From Leptasterias polaris (lineage: Eukaryota; Echinodermata; Asteroidea; Forcipulatida; Asteriidae), in contig JAZGTN010000027.1 of assembly GCA_037783415.1 (NCBI GenBank), positions 5,542,001-5,606,000 of the forward strand: a stretch of 64,000 nucleotides of DNA. The letters run 5' to 3'. Both the position numbers and the translations under genes were made by a program. A model generated the notes under the pieces. It saw only the letters and a program-made list of their open reading frames with translations. It ran no database searches and was not told the DNA's origin. Below, piece by piece: positions 1-52,931 of the stretch (within the stretch, counting starts at the first letter, position 1; every line of letters starts with the position of its first letter).

Positions 1-82
1 TTAACAAGTAGAAATAGTTGTTTCCCTTTTCGGCGTATTTTGTTTTGTATGTGAGTTTATTTTATTCTAATAATTTTGGGCT

Positions 83-215
83 GCACAAAATAGCTCAGTT
101 GATGGGCCGCCGGCACATCCGAAGATCGCAGGTTCAGGTCTTGCTCTAGATCAAAATTTTCTTTGTTAGGTCCAACATTTTACAACCAGTAGGTAATATT
201 CTCATGCAGTGTGAA
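83..215 (+). repeat. tRNA-derived SINE, family B, truncated
   Basis: Pol III box A-like TAGCTCAGTTGATGG at 91 and box B-like GCAGGTTCAGGTC at about 129, followed by a CTTTGTT-containing body. The same head and body start occur at 41619. It is not a functional tRNA: the acceptor stem does not pair and there is no CCA-side stem. Confidence 0.7.
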
Positions 216-2235
216 TGTTTGTTAAATTCTCCTAGTCATACTCATATAAGTAGAGTGATCACTCGGTGTTTATAATCGAAAGCTCATTGTTTCAGTAGAC
301 AACTGAGAAGGTTCAAACTACAATGTAAACAACATGAAGAATCGTAAAGTTAGAACAACATTAGTAAAAAATTAAACACAAAACATATGGTTCAAGGGTT
401 TATAACATTGTTTAATATTTTGCAATACAAAATATTTGTACAAAATGTTAAATGTTAAATTAAGTAGTTTTATTATGCTAGTACAATTGAACTCTTTTAA
501 AGAAAAATAAATAAACATACACTTTGACTGTGTACATATTTGTTTAAAAACCTTCTTGAATTTTTTTGGTATTATATATATATTTAAATTTCCTGTGTTA
601 TAAAAATCAATTTCCCTTTTTATAATTGATTTGTTGTGAGAGGGCAGGAGCCCACAAACTTGGTTATCGTCACCTCAACACGAGAGCGTAAATCTAGGGG
701 TGGAGGGTTCGGCGTCGAGGCTGGGGAGGGGGGGTGGTCTAGACCCCTCCCTGCTCATAATTAATATTTTATTGTACAATCGTTTTCCTTTAAAAAATAT
801 AGCTCTCATCACAGTATAGGCCTTAGCCCACATAGTTTTGTATTCTAAGTCGAGCCTGATTGTTTTTAATAAGTGATACAAAACTCACACAGAGACCCTT
901 AGCAAATTTGCCATAATTACACAGTAGTGTTACTACTCTCCGAAAAAGGAAAAAGTACTTGAGTTTGAACTTGTAAACATTTAATTCCATCATATGGCCC
1001 ACACCCACTAATCATTGTGACCAGGCCTCCTGTTACTTTTGGGGCCTTTTATTTTATTTTATATTTTGGGGGCTAGACCCCTCCCTATAAGTGGTAAAAA
1101 TTCCAGTATCTGTGCCTGGCATGTGCCCATTAAATTAAATCATTTTGAATACATTAGGATAACGTTAGAATTGTCATCAATGCAACTCCCCTATTTTAAA
1201 TTAAAAGGTGTTGGTCTTTACATGTATACCTGAGATTGGCACACCATTGGAGCTAGTGCCCAATTTTGTCACCAGATTGGACAATGTAACCTCCCTCTTG
1301 GCCCTGTTACAATACTCCAAGTGCTTGGGGTCCCACAGTCCTTGGTGATCTGTAAAAAGTCAAATTGTAGGAAGCGTTTAAACACAATTCAACTCTACCA
1401 CAATTAGTGCAAAATTATTCAATACAAATTAATTTTACATAATTGTTGTTTTAGGCAAGTTTTTGATAGGGGCTAATGTTAATTTATGACTGAGGCTTAG
1501 ACATAGATTAGTTAAACTTAGATTACCAATGGGATTTTTTTTCATGCTTCTATAATCTAAACCTTTTTAGGCCTACTTTTCCTTTGTATTCTACAGTTTA
1601 TAGTTAGTTCTCTTGCTTATATTTTTTGGAGTTGATTCTATATTATTATAATAGTCATTTATAGTGTTTTTTCAGTCTGATTGGAAATTGAACAATCGAT
1701 CTGCAGTGCAGTACAACAATTTGGAAAACGATTGTACGATCACCATGGCATACACAATACAGAAGTTGTTGTACAGTACAGTATATGCCTCGGACTTATT
1801 AGAATGGAATCTTCTAGTTATTCCATGGTTATACTATTCTGCTGGTTGGAATTCGTCCAAAACCGTGTATAGGTACAGGTATGTGTGCACGCACGTAGTC
1901 AGTACTACGATCTACATACATGTACTAGGCCTACATGTACATTGTACATTGTACATCGAGGTAAACATTTGATTTGGCATGTTTTAGGGGCCTATTTTTA
2001 AACATTCATAGTCCAATTAATGTTACATGTGGTCCTGAAGCAAACATGTTTCATCTAGTAATTCTCCCACGATTTGTTAGATTTTAATTTCTAGTTGTAG
2101 GCCTGGATTTAACATTTATCACGAAATAGATGCAACACAAAGTGGAGAAAATAGCTCTGAAAAATAAAATAGCATAACGTTTTGTCACGAATCGTTGTAG
2201 TATAGGCCTAAAAAGATACTGAAATTGATACATAC

Positions 2236-2302
2236 CCCTGTAGAAATCAATGATGACAATTTCCTTGTCAAATTGCCACACAATTTTACTAGAATCAGTC
2301 AT
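2236..2302 (-). CDS. Weak candidate first coding exon, unidentified
   Basis: On the minus strand an ATG at 2302 opens 22 codons (MTDSSKIVWQFDKE, then IVIIDFYR), ending at a good donor, G then GTATGT. The preceding sequence (TTCGTCGCCATCTGA) has the look of a 5' UTR. I do not recognise the peptide and could not find a partner exon toward position 1. It would be a nested antisense gene inside the PKC intron. Chance is the leading alternative. Confidence 0.2.
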
Positions 2303-3703
2303 TTTGATCACGGAAAAATTCAGATGGCGACGAAAACAATGGCTGACGACTGAAAACTTTTCAGCAGTGAAATAATGACGTCATCCTCTATGCGCAATCT
2401 GATTGGAGGTTGCCACCAAAGGTTGCCACAAAGTAGAAATACGTTCTACTCGAAATTTACGTTGCCGCGGTGTTGTCCGTGTGTGTTGCTTTTGAATTGC
2501 ACGACATGTCACACACGGCAATCTGTGAGCAACCCGGTTGCTAGCAATTTTTATTGCCTCAAGATTGCCAGAAAATTGCCCCGTGTGACATGGGCTTTTG
2601 GCCTACCAACTGGAGAAGCTATGGACAAACTCCGAGCTCATGAGTTGAAGTACAACTGTATAACAAAAAGTTTACCCATGATCAGAGCCATACACTAACC
2701 AACAAAATACACCACCACAAATGTTGGCCCTACATCTGCAAGCCATCCTCTCATTTCAAAAAAAATGCACTACATACTTTGTATTAACACTGTGTTGCTG
2801 GACCAGACAGCCTACTACACAGCTGTATCATGTTGGGTGACTCTATATGGCTATGCTATGAAATGGAATCCAAATGAGTAGAATTAATGGTTTGATCATA
2901 GAAAACCACAATGGACATTATCGCTGACCTTTCGAGTAACTCTATTTCCAGTGGTAACTCAGCCCAACCTAATGGCTCCTGCGTAAATGCCAAAGACGTG
3001 AAAAAGTACCCACTCACCTTTCAGTGTACTGTGTGTCCGTTTGTGTGTATATGCCATGAAAAAGCTCACTATTCATGATAGATATGTAATTTCACCTCTT
3101 TGTATATTTTTGGAAGGACACAAACCAAACAGTCTCATCATTCTGTAATTTAATGTCATACAAAAGGTAAATTACTGGTTTTATTTCAGGATTTTTTTTT
3201 TTAACACTCAATCCTGTTTTAAAAGTATAATGGTTTTTTTAAAGCAAGTTTTTAATTGAAATAGTTTCTAACCTTGTAACAGGAAACACATCATGAATCT
3301 TCCCCCATGAAACTTTGATAAAAACTATTTTAAGAAAACAGCATTGTGTGTAACGATCGTATGTTTTTTAGTTCAACTCCTTTTTGAAGATTGTTTTGGT
3401 AACGAGTAAGTTTTTATCACAAAATTGTAACAGTTTTTAATTTCATTACATTAAGTACCATACCATGGGCCCAGTTTCACAGAAAAAAATGTTCACAAAT
3501 TTAGATAAATAACATCTGAAAAATAGCAGAATAAACAACTGAAGATGACAAGCTGAAAAATTCATAAATAACATCTTAAAAATAGCAGAACAAAAATCTG
3601 TAAAAAAAAAAGCTGAATAAACATCCTGAAGAAAGAGCAATCATGAAGTTTAATTAAAGGTATATTTTTGAAAGTGTTCAGATGTGGAGAAACACGTATG
3701 ACA

Positions 3704-3878
3704 ATAGACCTTATGCATATGACGTCATTTGAGTAGGGCGCCCTCACCTAGAGGTCAAAAGGAAGATGCTCATTGGCCAGTCCTGTGCGCCGCGCGTACA
3801 AATCTTTGCGTTTCCATTGTTTCATCATCAGTTTACCTCTAAGATGGCGGCTTGGTGACGTCAATGCATAAGGTCTAT
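3704..3878. mobile_element. MITE, 175 bp, 15-bp perfect terminal inverted repeats
   Basis: ATAGACCTTATGCAT at the left end is the exact reverse complement of the right end. The interior has GCGCCCTCACCTAGAGGTCA and a CATTGG motif. A copy of identical length with diverged ends is at 41419-41593, and partial copies are near 38985 and 57420. No transposase is encoded. Confidence 0.8.
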
Positions 3879-3959
3879 GGGGAGATGGGATGTTTCTGTT
3901 TGAAATAATTTTGAATGATGGGTTGTAAGATGTTTTTAATGTAAATGTTTCCTGAATAT

Positions 3960-4036
3960 TTTTTGTAGAACGCCTTGGAGCATGTTTTTCATGAATTTTT
4001 GGCGCTACATAAATACTGTATTATTATTAGTATGTT
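3960..4036 (+). repeat. SINE 3' tail
   Basis: Reads CGCCTTGGAGCATG, then TTTTTCATGAATTTTTGGCGC, and ends in a TATTATTATTA tail. The reverse complement of the same sequence is at 55645-55725. GCGCTA-TATAA-(TTA)n tails also end the SINEs at 17013 and 42064. The open reading frame running out of it (3975-4208) has no recognisable product. Confidence 0.65.
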
Positions 4037-5686
4037 AGAAGATGATAATGAGCTTTACGCTTTAAGTTTACACCCCAGTGAAACCCTTTGGGTGGATTTA
4101 AATGATCAAGTTTTACGCGTGTCTTTTTTGTATCGCAGATCTATAAAGAAAAAAAGATCAATTTACAAAACTGAAAAGTTATATTGCGAAACAAGAATGT
4201 GGCAATAGCGACTATGCTGTGATATTTTTGTTTTCAGGATTTGTTATGTCTGTCGGTTTTTTTTTTTTTTGAGACATGCCAGTGTTCTTCAGTGTGTCTC
4301 AACAGTATCATTTCAAAAACTAAGACACACACAACTTGTAGTTCTCTGTTCTCTTTTTCTCTGAGGACCATGGAAGTGCATTTTGCAGACCTACCCTTTG
4401 GGACAACGATACAGACTGCAAAATCCCAAATTGGTTAAATAGGACTCTGTGTTTACCGTCAGTCCTTTTTGGCAGTTCATCTTCACTAGGGCTGACATTG
4501 CAAAGTCAATATTCCTATTGTGCAAGTCTCGTAAAACACGTTCATATTGTTGTAATTGTGCAGTGTTGTTTCTTCAATAACTTTGTCATTACTTTTACCC
4601 CAGTTTCTGACTATAAAAACCTTGCATATCTGTTTAGATCAAGTAATAAACCACAAGGGAAACTGATATTTTTTAGTAATGTAAACTTTGGAGAAAAAAT
4701 CTATAAAGTATAAATTATTAACAAAATTAACAATGAACAGCTTAACAGAATTAATTTGACCTGAACTTTTGGTGTATTAATTTCAGAATTTCACCCAACA
4801 AACATTTGTTGTCATTGAATTAAGCCAATCCAATAGTTACATGTAGTTGGGCATGATTTGAAGTTGGGATGGAAAGAGTTCCACTCTCGCCACAACAAAC
4901 AGCACTTTCACCATAGCAACTGACAGCAAATTTTGCAGCGCTTTGTTACAGGAAATTGTTGGTTTCTTATATTTAAAAGATAACCGGTTTTACCAAAACG
5001 AACTTTGTACTAACAACATTTGAAATTAAAAAATTTATTGCATCACAGGATTATGCTTTTAAATACACATCGGTGTAAAGGTAAAAAAACGAATTATATT
5101 CTTTATCCCCGATGCAAAAATTGACGTCTTTTAAAACAATGCATTTATTATAACTGTAGATACTTTCTTGCAAAAACTACCCCACAAGTTATGATTTTCT
5201 TCCCCTGTCCTGAATTTAGCTATTTTACATTAAAATGAATGTCTGAATGAGTTTTCATTTTTTCAATCAGTACATTCCACCTTGATTGCTTACAATTCTC
5301 TTCCAGGCACATTTGCTTTATTACTAGTGACATGTATACTAATACAGGCGTGTGATTTCGCAAAAGAATTTCCTGATTTCAGGATTTTCTCAAAATCTCT
5401 GCGAGCCTTTAGATTTTCTTGAAAGGAGTATTAGCAATCACCAATGGGAGAAAGAAATAGTACACATTGTGTCCCAACCTGTAGTTTTGTATTTCTGGTG
5501 ATGCAGAGTTTGTAAACCTCTTGAATTGTAGTATTAGAAAGGTTCTGGGTCTAAAGTGAGGTGGAACCCACCCAGGCCCACAAGCTATTCTTCAGGAATT
5601 TTTACATTTGTCAAATGTCATCCTTGCTATTGAACAATTTAATTTCACACAATGTTTTTTCTTTTTCTTTCTTTACATGGTTACAG

Positions 5687-44352
<38,666 letters not shown>

Positions 44353-46345
44353 AGAACAACATGAATCCAAGTTCAAACTACGGATCGGCTCGGAAATTGT
44401 CATGAGAGGGTCTTTTGAAGAGGTTGGATGGAGAAAGGGAGAAAGAGAGAGCCTTAAGATGATCGATGTTCGTTTGAACTCCATTAGGCGGTGTCGTTGT
44501 CGTCTTGTGAGAGTCTTTCAGTGCTGCTCGTTGTGGGGAGTCCCGCCACCTACTCTTTATGGATTAAACCACACATGCTGTATTAAGAGTAAGGCTTGTT
44601 TGAGTGAGAGGCAGTCAGCACTGGCTGGAGGACCCAGCCATTGGCCAGTTAGTGTCTAGTCAAATGTGCGAAACTCAGCAGAAACGGTTGGAGGTTAGTA
44701 TGACTGGGAGTCTTGAGTTTGCTGAAGGCCAGTGGGGAAATAATGGCATAAGAACTTTGATTTACTTGAGAGTTACTTGAGAGCACTGTGGCATTTTCGT
44801 CCACAAATCAACTCTTAATAGTCCTTTTTTAAGAAAAACTTAATGTTAAATATGCCACACAATGTCAACATTAAGGTTAAGGGCCCCCATTCATCCAAAA
44901 ACGAAAATGTGACTTCATTGGGTTTGTTTTTAGGGGGGGGGGGGGGGGTGTATAATGTCACTCACTAATAACACTCATATAAAATAAAATTATGTCAAAA
45001 TGCTCAGCAAGACATACTGTTAACAAGCTTGTGCACACCATTTTTTCACACACTATTCTGTCTGGTTTCAAAAACTGTCTATAAACAAAAACTGTAAGAA
45101 TCTATGAAATAAAAAATTGTCACGACACAAGTAACAATTGAAAAGGGAAAGTCTATTTTTCGGCACTAGCCTCACTTTTATTCCCTTACACTTGTGCATT
45201 ATAAAGAACCAAAGTGGTCCACTCCATGGAGTGCGTACCTGTTTGCACAGTATTAATACCACGTACATGCTGTTTTGGCAGTAAAACATTAATTGTATCA
45301 GGTACAGTGGATTGCAGGTGTTTTGTTCGGTCAACAGAGGGAGACCAGCCATTTGGTGTTACAAAGTATCTTGCCCTCTGTAACCGCGGCTTGTGGAGAG
45401 ATCGTACCTGTGTGGAAACTAAGAGTAGCAAACTTGTGCTAAGTTGATAAACAAAAATACATAAAATGAAGTATTTATATTAGGCGTAGGATAACTGTGT
45501 GAAATATTCTATCGTGTAGATAAAATAGCATTTTTTGTAGAATGACAAAAATAATGATGTAGCTTGTAGGCTTTAGGCGTCATGTTATCATTTTTTTAAC
45601 GAGGAAAGTCTTTAAAGAAAAAAACTTCACTGTATAAAATAATGCCACTCTGAAACTGTGTATATAGTATAAAGTTATTGTTATTAGCAAACAAACTACT
45701 AAGATTTGTCTGTGTATTATTGTAATTATGACAGTAGCTGCAACTCATGTTTAAAATCTTGTACAAAGTTGTTTTTCTTTTTTTGTTTAATACCGGGGAC
45801 TAAATGTCAAATGTGCAATCCGCATTAACAAAATGTTTCAGAGACTTTTTTTTTTTTTTTAAGTAACGCAGGGTGAAGGTTTAACTGAGATCAGTTGTTG
45901 AAGGGGCAATTTTTGGATATCGGAAATGGAGAAATGTGCCTAGAGATATTACTATTTGTTGTGAATTGGTGCAATGACTGGGAGAATTTCAGATAAAGTG
46001 GAGCAGTCATCAAAGAGATGCGTACAACTAAATGAGGCCAGAGCTAATGCCCCCCCCCCCCCACCCCCAATCTTCACTCCATCCCCCAATATCCCAAACA
46101 AATATTTCTCTAAATCTTCATCAATTTTGACTCCAGTATACAGATTACAGGCCTTGTTTGGGAAATTTGAAATTTAATTCGGTAAATTATTTAGCAACAG
46201 TTTATTATTTTGTTTGTCTGGAATCATATTTGCCATGTAAAAATTGTGTGTGTAATGCGGACAAATTGTAAAGACGGATGTTTCATTTTTGAGATCGAAG
46301 AAAAAAAATCTTTCTCGCAAAACCAAAGAAATAAAAAAATCAGTG

Positions 46346-46445
46346 ACAAACCATGTTGTTCTGATGCCAACCAATCGTTGTTACTACCCTCAGTTTCAAA
46401 CCATGTTGTTCTGATGCCAACCAATCGTTGTTACTACCCTCAGTT
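46346..46445 (+). repeat. Direct duplication, about 50 bp, two copies
   Basis: AAACCATGTTGTTCTGATGC, CAACCAATCGTTGTTACTAC and CCTCAGTTTC, twice in tandem with no differences seen. Confidence 0.95.
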
Positions 46446-47587
46446 TCTGAACAAAAAAGATTTGTGAAGTTTTAGTGAGTTTTTTCTGTGAACAATATTT
46501 TGTTGAAATATTTATTTAAGAAATACCAATTTATATTGCTTTCATCTTGACTTTTAGTTTCCATGAGTGCAGTCATTGTGGTCATGTGATTTATTTAAAA
46601 AAAATAATGGAAGTAATTATGTCACTGCAAGTTCTTGACACAACTGTTCTCGGGTTTTGGGAATTTGACAATTTCATTTCACCTTTGAAAACGTTGAAAA
46701 TTTGGTCTAATCAATTCAATGACCTGGTGGATTTGTTTTACATTATGTGGACAATGCATTTTATTATTTTTATTAATTGTTATTGTTCATTACTTGCAAA
46801 CTTTTTTGCCACAACAGTGACTATTTTTGTTTTGTTTTTGGTTCATATAATCTGAAATTTGTCGCAACACACCGCGAATGAGTATTCTGCAAAGTTGGTT
46901 TGCTCATTTGCATAATTATTATACCATGTGCATGGAATGGGAGTCTCTGCTTTTGTTCTTGTTTGGAATGCAAAGCTCATTGTCATTGAGAAACACCGCC
47001 CTCTCTTGGTCGCTGCTAGCAACAACAAAACATAATGAGTAGATAAGATCATAGAGAAAGGGATCAAGTGGGAATGCATATTGGTTCTCTTCTCTCTTCA
47101 CATCTATTTTGGTTTGTAAGGCTTTTCAATCTTATTAAGATGAAAACACATGTTTGTCAAACAACATCTTCAGATTTATTTTACCACTGCCCAGTCTTGA
47201 ATTTGAGGCAAGGATCTCTCACTTAAAAACCGAAATATGTGTTATATTTGTCTAGTATTATTACACCCAAAGTAAAAAAAAAAAACAATGGCCCAATAGT
47301 ACTTTGTGCAATGATAATATTTGAACGGTATTACATACATTGCAATATAGAAATTGAACAGAGATTTGACATGAAGACTGTGTATGATCATGACAACCAA
47401 TGATGAGGAAATCACAACACACAAAATTATTAGATTTTTGGTTTCAAGGTTTCTCCTTGGAAGAAAGAATTTTTGTATCAGTTACGAGGAATGGATGATG
47501 TGATCAATAGTTCAATTAATTTCTTAATATTATTTCAGTTTTACTTGTTTATTTATTTTATTTACTAATCTTTATAAATCTTTCAGG

Positions 47588-47806
47588 TAATGAAACCGAG
47601 GGACCCTCAAAAGTGCCTAGCACTGTGACCCTTAGTCTTGAAGATACCTGTGTAGAGAAGATGATGAAGAAATGTTCAGTTTTGGGGGAAACCCACGGAT
47701 CAGGGACTAAAAACCAAATCCAAGGCTCCATCAGAGGTTGGATTGGAACCAAGGTCCACAGAGGCAAAAGGCAGAGGGCAAATTACCAATAGGCCAACCT
47801 AATCTT
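47588..47806 (-). repeat. tRNA-derived SINE, family D, copy 3
   Basis: GAAACCGAGGGACCCTCAAA, AGTGCCTAGCACTGTGACCC and AGGTTGGATTGGAACCAAGG, ending AGGCCAACCTAAT. It lies in the PKC-EIF1AD intergenic region, just before a 25-base poly(G) run. Confidence 0.75.
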
Positions 47807-47832
47807 TTAAGGGTGATACACCACCCATAATT

Positions 47833-47857
47833 GGGGGGGGGGGGGGGGGGGGGGGGG
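47833..47857 (+). repeat. 25-base poly(G) run
   Basis: Uninterrupted G tract, the longest homopolymer in the window. It follows the family D SINE at 47588-47806. Confidence 0.97.
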
Positions 47858-49474
47858 TTTTGATATATTTTAACTTTAATCATCACTCCACAACATCCAA
47901 AGGTAAAGCAAATGCATTCTCTTGGGTGTTAAACGGCCGGCACACTGGGTTTTAAAAAAAATGGAATTACCTAAAATAAGCTCAGTTTTCAAACTGGTAG
48001 AAGCCAGAATTCAAACTTATTTGATTATTTTCAAACAGTATAAGTGACTTCAGCCATGAAGAAGGGTCCCATTCTTGTAACCAATAAACTGTGGAATTGA
48101 GTTTTAAAGTTCAATGGCTTTTTTAGCCAAACATTTTGTGTTTACGCCAGACTGTTTTACATGGTTTAGCTGGTGAACGTGCAGTTTGTGATAGCTGCAA
48201 GACGACATACAGCCACTGGTTTCAACTGCCTGATACATGTTGCATTAAGTCTTTGGTAGAATTTGGCAGCCAATCGAATAACTAGCTTCAGGACCGCTTT
48301 GGGATATTCGCCCAGAAAATGGTCTATAGGTAGAGTTTTGCTATTTGACCTTGTCTCCGTATTTCAAAACTGAAGCATCTGAGAACCAAATGGCTAGGGC
48401 AACCCTAGGTTCCCTGACTGACTTCCAACATGCTTGCTGTGATCTCTCATGACCCAAATCTTGATGAATTTATTATATAAAAAAAAAAAGCCATGGCCCC
48501 TACTAATTATTTATCACTGGTTTTTTATTTTGTGAGCATCATGGGGGAATGTGGGAGAAGGTCGAGGTGCTTGCCTATTAACTTAACTACTTTAATCTAC
48601 AGACAACTGAGGCTGCTTTTATTTAGTTATTTATTTATTTTCAACTTGAGTTTATAAGCAAATGTTGTTTTGTGAATCATGACGTATTTACCTTGGACTG
48701 AAATTTTGTAAGGTTCATTTATGCTTCGGACATAGGACTCTTCAGACAGAATCAGATCCGATTTTAAAACATGATTAGTCCACCACCCAGGTCTGTCCCC
48801 TGGAAGATGGAATTGTCACCGGTGATGTGTTTCTTTGTTTTTCTTGTTTATTTATTGGGATGTTTGTTTGTTTGTTTTTTTGTCTGTTTGTTTGGGATAT
48901 TTTTCTCTTTTTGGGGGGGTGGGGGGTGGGGGGAGGGGTGTGTTTGTTGTAATGGGGATCATACGCTGCCAAAATCTAGCCTCAGGGTAGATTCTGATTT
49001 ATTTAGAAAAGAAGTTGTGAAAAGTGTTTTTGTGTCTCGCCGTCTCTATTTATGGGGGCAAATACTCAAAGATAACACATTTTGCCAAAATGTTATCTGC
49101 ATCATGAAATTATTGTTTGGTTTTTTAGTTCTGGGGGGAAAAGATAGGAAGAGGCCAAACCATAAATTGGACAAATTATGTAAATTAGTCTGTTAGGTTG
49201 TAAAAATTGTTTAAACTTAATGGATAGGATGTGCTGTCCCATGAGTAGGTTTAAAAGATCCATTTTTATTGGGACCGTCTTCCAAGATTGTAGGTCACCT
49301 TGGCCACATTTATAAAGCTTGGTTTAGCAGAAACAGGTGACCTGCCAAAAAGCCATGTATTAAACATTGTGAAATTGGTGCCCTGCCTTTTGGGGGGGGG
49401 GGGGGGGAGGTTGGCTTAGCATATAATGCTTAGCAAAAATATGTTTGCTTAACAGCTACATGAAGTGGGACCCT

Positions 49475-49711
49475 TGGCCAAAATTCATGGCTCTGCTTAA
49501 TGACAAATCTGCACTTACGGAAGCAGACAAATCCATGCTTCACGTAAGTATATTTCACATGTTAGCAAGGTTTTTTTGCTTGTAAACAAGCGTACTTCAT
49601 GTTACTTACTATTCTTGGCTATCGCAGCTTGCGCAGGAATTTAGCCCTGTAAGCAGAGAATGGTGATTGGTAAGTGTGGAATTCTGTGATAAGCAGAGCC
49701 ATGAAATTGGG
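49475..49711. mobile_element. MITE with CCCAATTTCATGGCTCTGCTTA-type ends
   Basis: CAAAATTCATGGCTCTGCTTA at the left pairs with TAAGCAGAGCCATGAAATTGG at the right, with 1-2 mismatches. The interior has CTTACGGAAGCAGACAAATC. It is the same family as 16371-17462, about 237 bp. Confidence 0.7.
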
Positions 49712-52700
49712 CACCGGTCATTACAAGGATCCCATGTACACCAATGAACAGTCAAATGTGTTGATTATGGAAGTTCATTCCAGAACATGGTCACTATCAG
49801 TGTTGCCGCCTTTTGTTATACAGTTAATTATCATAAATTTCTTTGTATTTTATAAACAGTCATATTTTACTTAGACAACACCTAGCATTTTTTCTTTATC
49901 CTCAATGTGTGCTTTGACTGTGAGATAATCGGAGATTGTTTTTATGTCGACTGAGAAAAGACCGAGCAGAAATCAAGGATTGTAAAATCGTAAGATTCAG
50001 CAGGATGTTCGGTCATTGAGTGTGGCTGGCTTGTGCAATAAGCTGCATACATTGATTGCACCACTTTGAATCAATCATGATGAAGTCTTGGTTTTAAAAC
50101 CTCACTCAAATTTTTGTTGAGAATAGTATGAGAAGGTTGGTTCAGTTTTATTTAAATTTTACCGGTTTGAAATGGTTTGTAGACGACTAAATCACTGGTA
50201 GTATTCACTTAAAAATAAGATGGACAACTTGTCATTGTGGTGGCCCTTACAAAGGCCTTACAAAGACTGTTTCATCCCAGAAACCATTTCTCAGTAGAAT
50301 GTGTTATTTGTTGTTTATGTATTCCTCATTACACAGCCAATGGTACTTTATTTATTTATACCAAACAAATGGGACAAGTAATCATTTAGGTTCATCTGCT
50401 TCAGTGAAAAAGCCTTGCAAGAACCAAGCCCATCTGGTCCAAATGTCATGTACAGTGTATCTGCTTACTATATAATTCTGCACTGAATGCGGTGGTTAAG
50501 CATTACCAATTGGGCCCTGATGAAGGGAAGGTACAATCAGATTCAAACAGTTTAGAAGGGATGTCTTTTATTTTAGACCGTTAAGTTGACTAACCATCCT
50601 AAGAAATAATAATTTTTGAGTTTTTTAGCGGTTTCATCTGCTTGCGTTCAAAAGTTTTACATAGGTGCCCTTGAGACATACAAAGTGTATGGTGCTTAGC
50701 GCTGGTTCCAACTACACATGCACCACTTGGAATTCATGCTGTGATCACTATGACCCACATAAGGACAAACCTCACGACGCCATTTGCAATTGAAGTGTAC
50801 CTTTTGTTTTATCAAAAATTTCCCAGGTTTTGTTTTTTTCCCTCTAAACACAAAAGTGATTGATGTTGCCGGTTGTCATCAAATTATCAGAGATATAACC
50901 TAGGCCTGATTTCATGGCATGGCTTACCACAGAGCTCTGCGCTTACATCATGGATTTGGTATTGTTTAGTCATATTTACAAACAACAGATAATCAGTTAG
51001 TTATCCGAGGTCTGTAATTTCTTTTTCGGCAATGTTTATTGCAATTGGGGCAATATTTTCGGAGAGTATTTTACTTGTGTTAGAAGTGAACCACCGTGGT
51101 CTTTCCGTATTTATTACCTTCTTTTATTTTAAAGATTCGGGGCGACGGCCATTGCCTTTCTTTTAAGAAACCCTCTTCCCGAGTCTGTACTTTGTTAAAA
51201 GCAAAATCAATGCTGAACAGTTTAATCTAAAAGATTTGAGTGGTCTTTGCTAATGAGAGATATTGTAGATGGGCTTTGTATAAAGTATACCATAACCGTG
51301 TAATGAATGGTTGAACATTTTAATTTTATGTAGTTTTGTGTCCACTATTTATTTTGAATGTATATTTCATACTTTTGTTTACGGGCCTAGAAACATACTT
51401 TTTTGAAAAACCCACGCCAAATGTATGTACTCTAGACTTGACAGAATTTGTCTGTTTGCATCTGTCTTGTTCCACTCCTGTTGACAAATAAGAAGGGGGG
51501 GGAGTGGTTGGTTGTTGTTGATACTAGACCACAATTACTGCCTTCTTTGTTTGGTTTTTTTTAAGAGCCAATTTTAAACCATCAAAGTTTAGTCCCTTAA
51601 TGGATGTTTTCTGTGCAAATCAATTACTAAATTCTTCATAAAGTTTCCACTTGAAAATTGTGTCTTAAGAGTTTATATGTTCATCATCTCTTAAGCTTTC
51701 AAACATTTAAGATGTTAACATTTATATTCAAACTAAGCGCACAAGTAAACAATTTACACATACGGGGAGAGCGTGTTTTTTTATAGTGGTGCACACAGCC
51801 TTGTGCTAAATACTATTCCTCGCATAAATCAAGAATACATGAAGCTATTTATCCCATGTTTAAAGAAAAAATAAACATAGCTAGATGGTGAATATGGCTC
51901 CTAGCTGTACTTGTGTGGTGGACCTGTTGTTCATGTGGTAATATATAATTTAAAAAAAGATTACGGTGAAAAAAAAATGTTATCGATAATGTACTGGAGT
52001 TTAGATACCACCTTGCTGTATCATACCAGTAATAAACATTAATGTGGTTCAAATCTATTAAAATAAATGTGCACCTTGTATACAACTTCAGTTGGTCATT
52101 TTGTCTGTTTTTATTTGAATGCATTCATTGTTTTATTGTGCTATAGACGGTCAAATGAACTTCCTGCAGGCACAATTATACACAACCCAATATAGAAGAG
52201 CACATAAAACCTTTATGGTGATTGCCCCGTCTGTTTTTTGATAAGAAGAAAGAGGGGGCACATCTCAAACACTTTTCCAGCTGTTCTTTTTATAACTTCC
52301 AAGTATGTCCAGTGTAGTATCTTGCAGGGCCATGTACATTTGGTCCAGGTCACATCACCAGCATGCAGCATTAGTCAAGTTCCTCCAGAAGACTGCTCAA
52401 AACTACTTTGGTTTAACTGAACTGGTTCATTTAGGAAACATGGCAGAAACCAAGACATTGAAGAGTTATTTCCGTGTTGATAATGTAAACAGTATTACCT
52501 CAACAACGATCCCACCCACTGATCTCTGTTAACACTAACTGGATAAAATGGTGATGCCCTCACACTAAAGGCACACCATTGAGCCATGTATTGCAATGCT
52601 GACCATGATAAAAACCCACTCTGTTATATGGGTTTTTGTTACTGGAGTGTCCTCTTTAGGTTCCTCTTGAATGAGAGTGGCAACATGTCTCCATGAAACC

Positions 52701-52931
52701 CTCATAATTTTGTGAGGCACAAATGGATGATTCTCTATCCAGTCGGTATGATGTGAGAGTGGCAACATGTCTCCATGGTGCCCTCATTATGGGATAATTT
52801 CTTAATCCAGTCAGTATGACAGAGATCCGTGGGCTAACCATGCAACTCTAGAGGCAAGTACACTTCTTGGATCATGTTAGACATCCGTCTTCATATTCCT
52901 TCATTATTTACATTTTATACAGTTGTATATA

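Larger units (their letters stand above)
1..5686. other. PKC intron upstream of the pseudosubstrate exon
   Basis: No C2-domain exon or other recognised plus-strand exon was found. Contents: a tRNA-derived SINE head (83-215), short TGTACA-rich stretches near 1900-1960, a 175-bp MITE (3704-3878) and a SINE 3' tail (3960-4036). A weak minus-strand exon candidate sits at 2236-2302. The rest is AT-rich and featureless to my reading. Confidence 0.6.

Noticed and set aside
1..5686. C2-domain exons of the PKC gene
   Set aside because: No frame in this stretch resembles the nPKC C2 domain, so it must lie outside the window to the left.
48771..49196. 141-codon plus-strand frame
   Set aside because: Driven by T/G-rich simple sequence (Phe/Val/Gly runs); no family recognised and no codon-like pattern.
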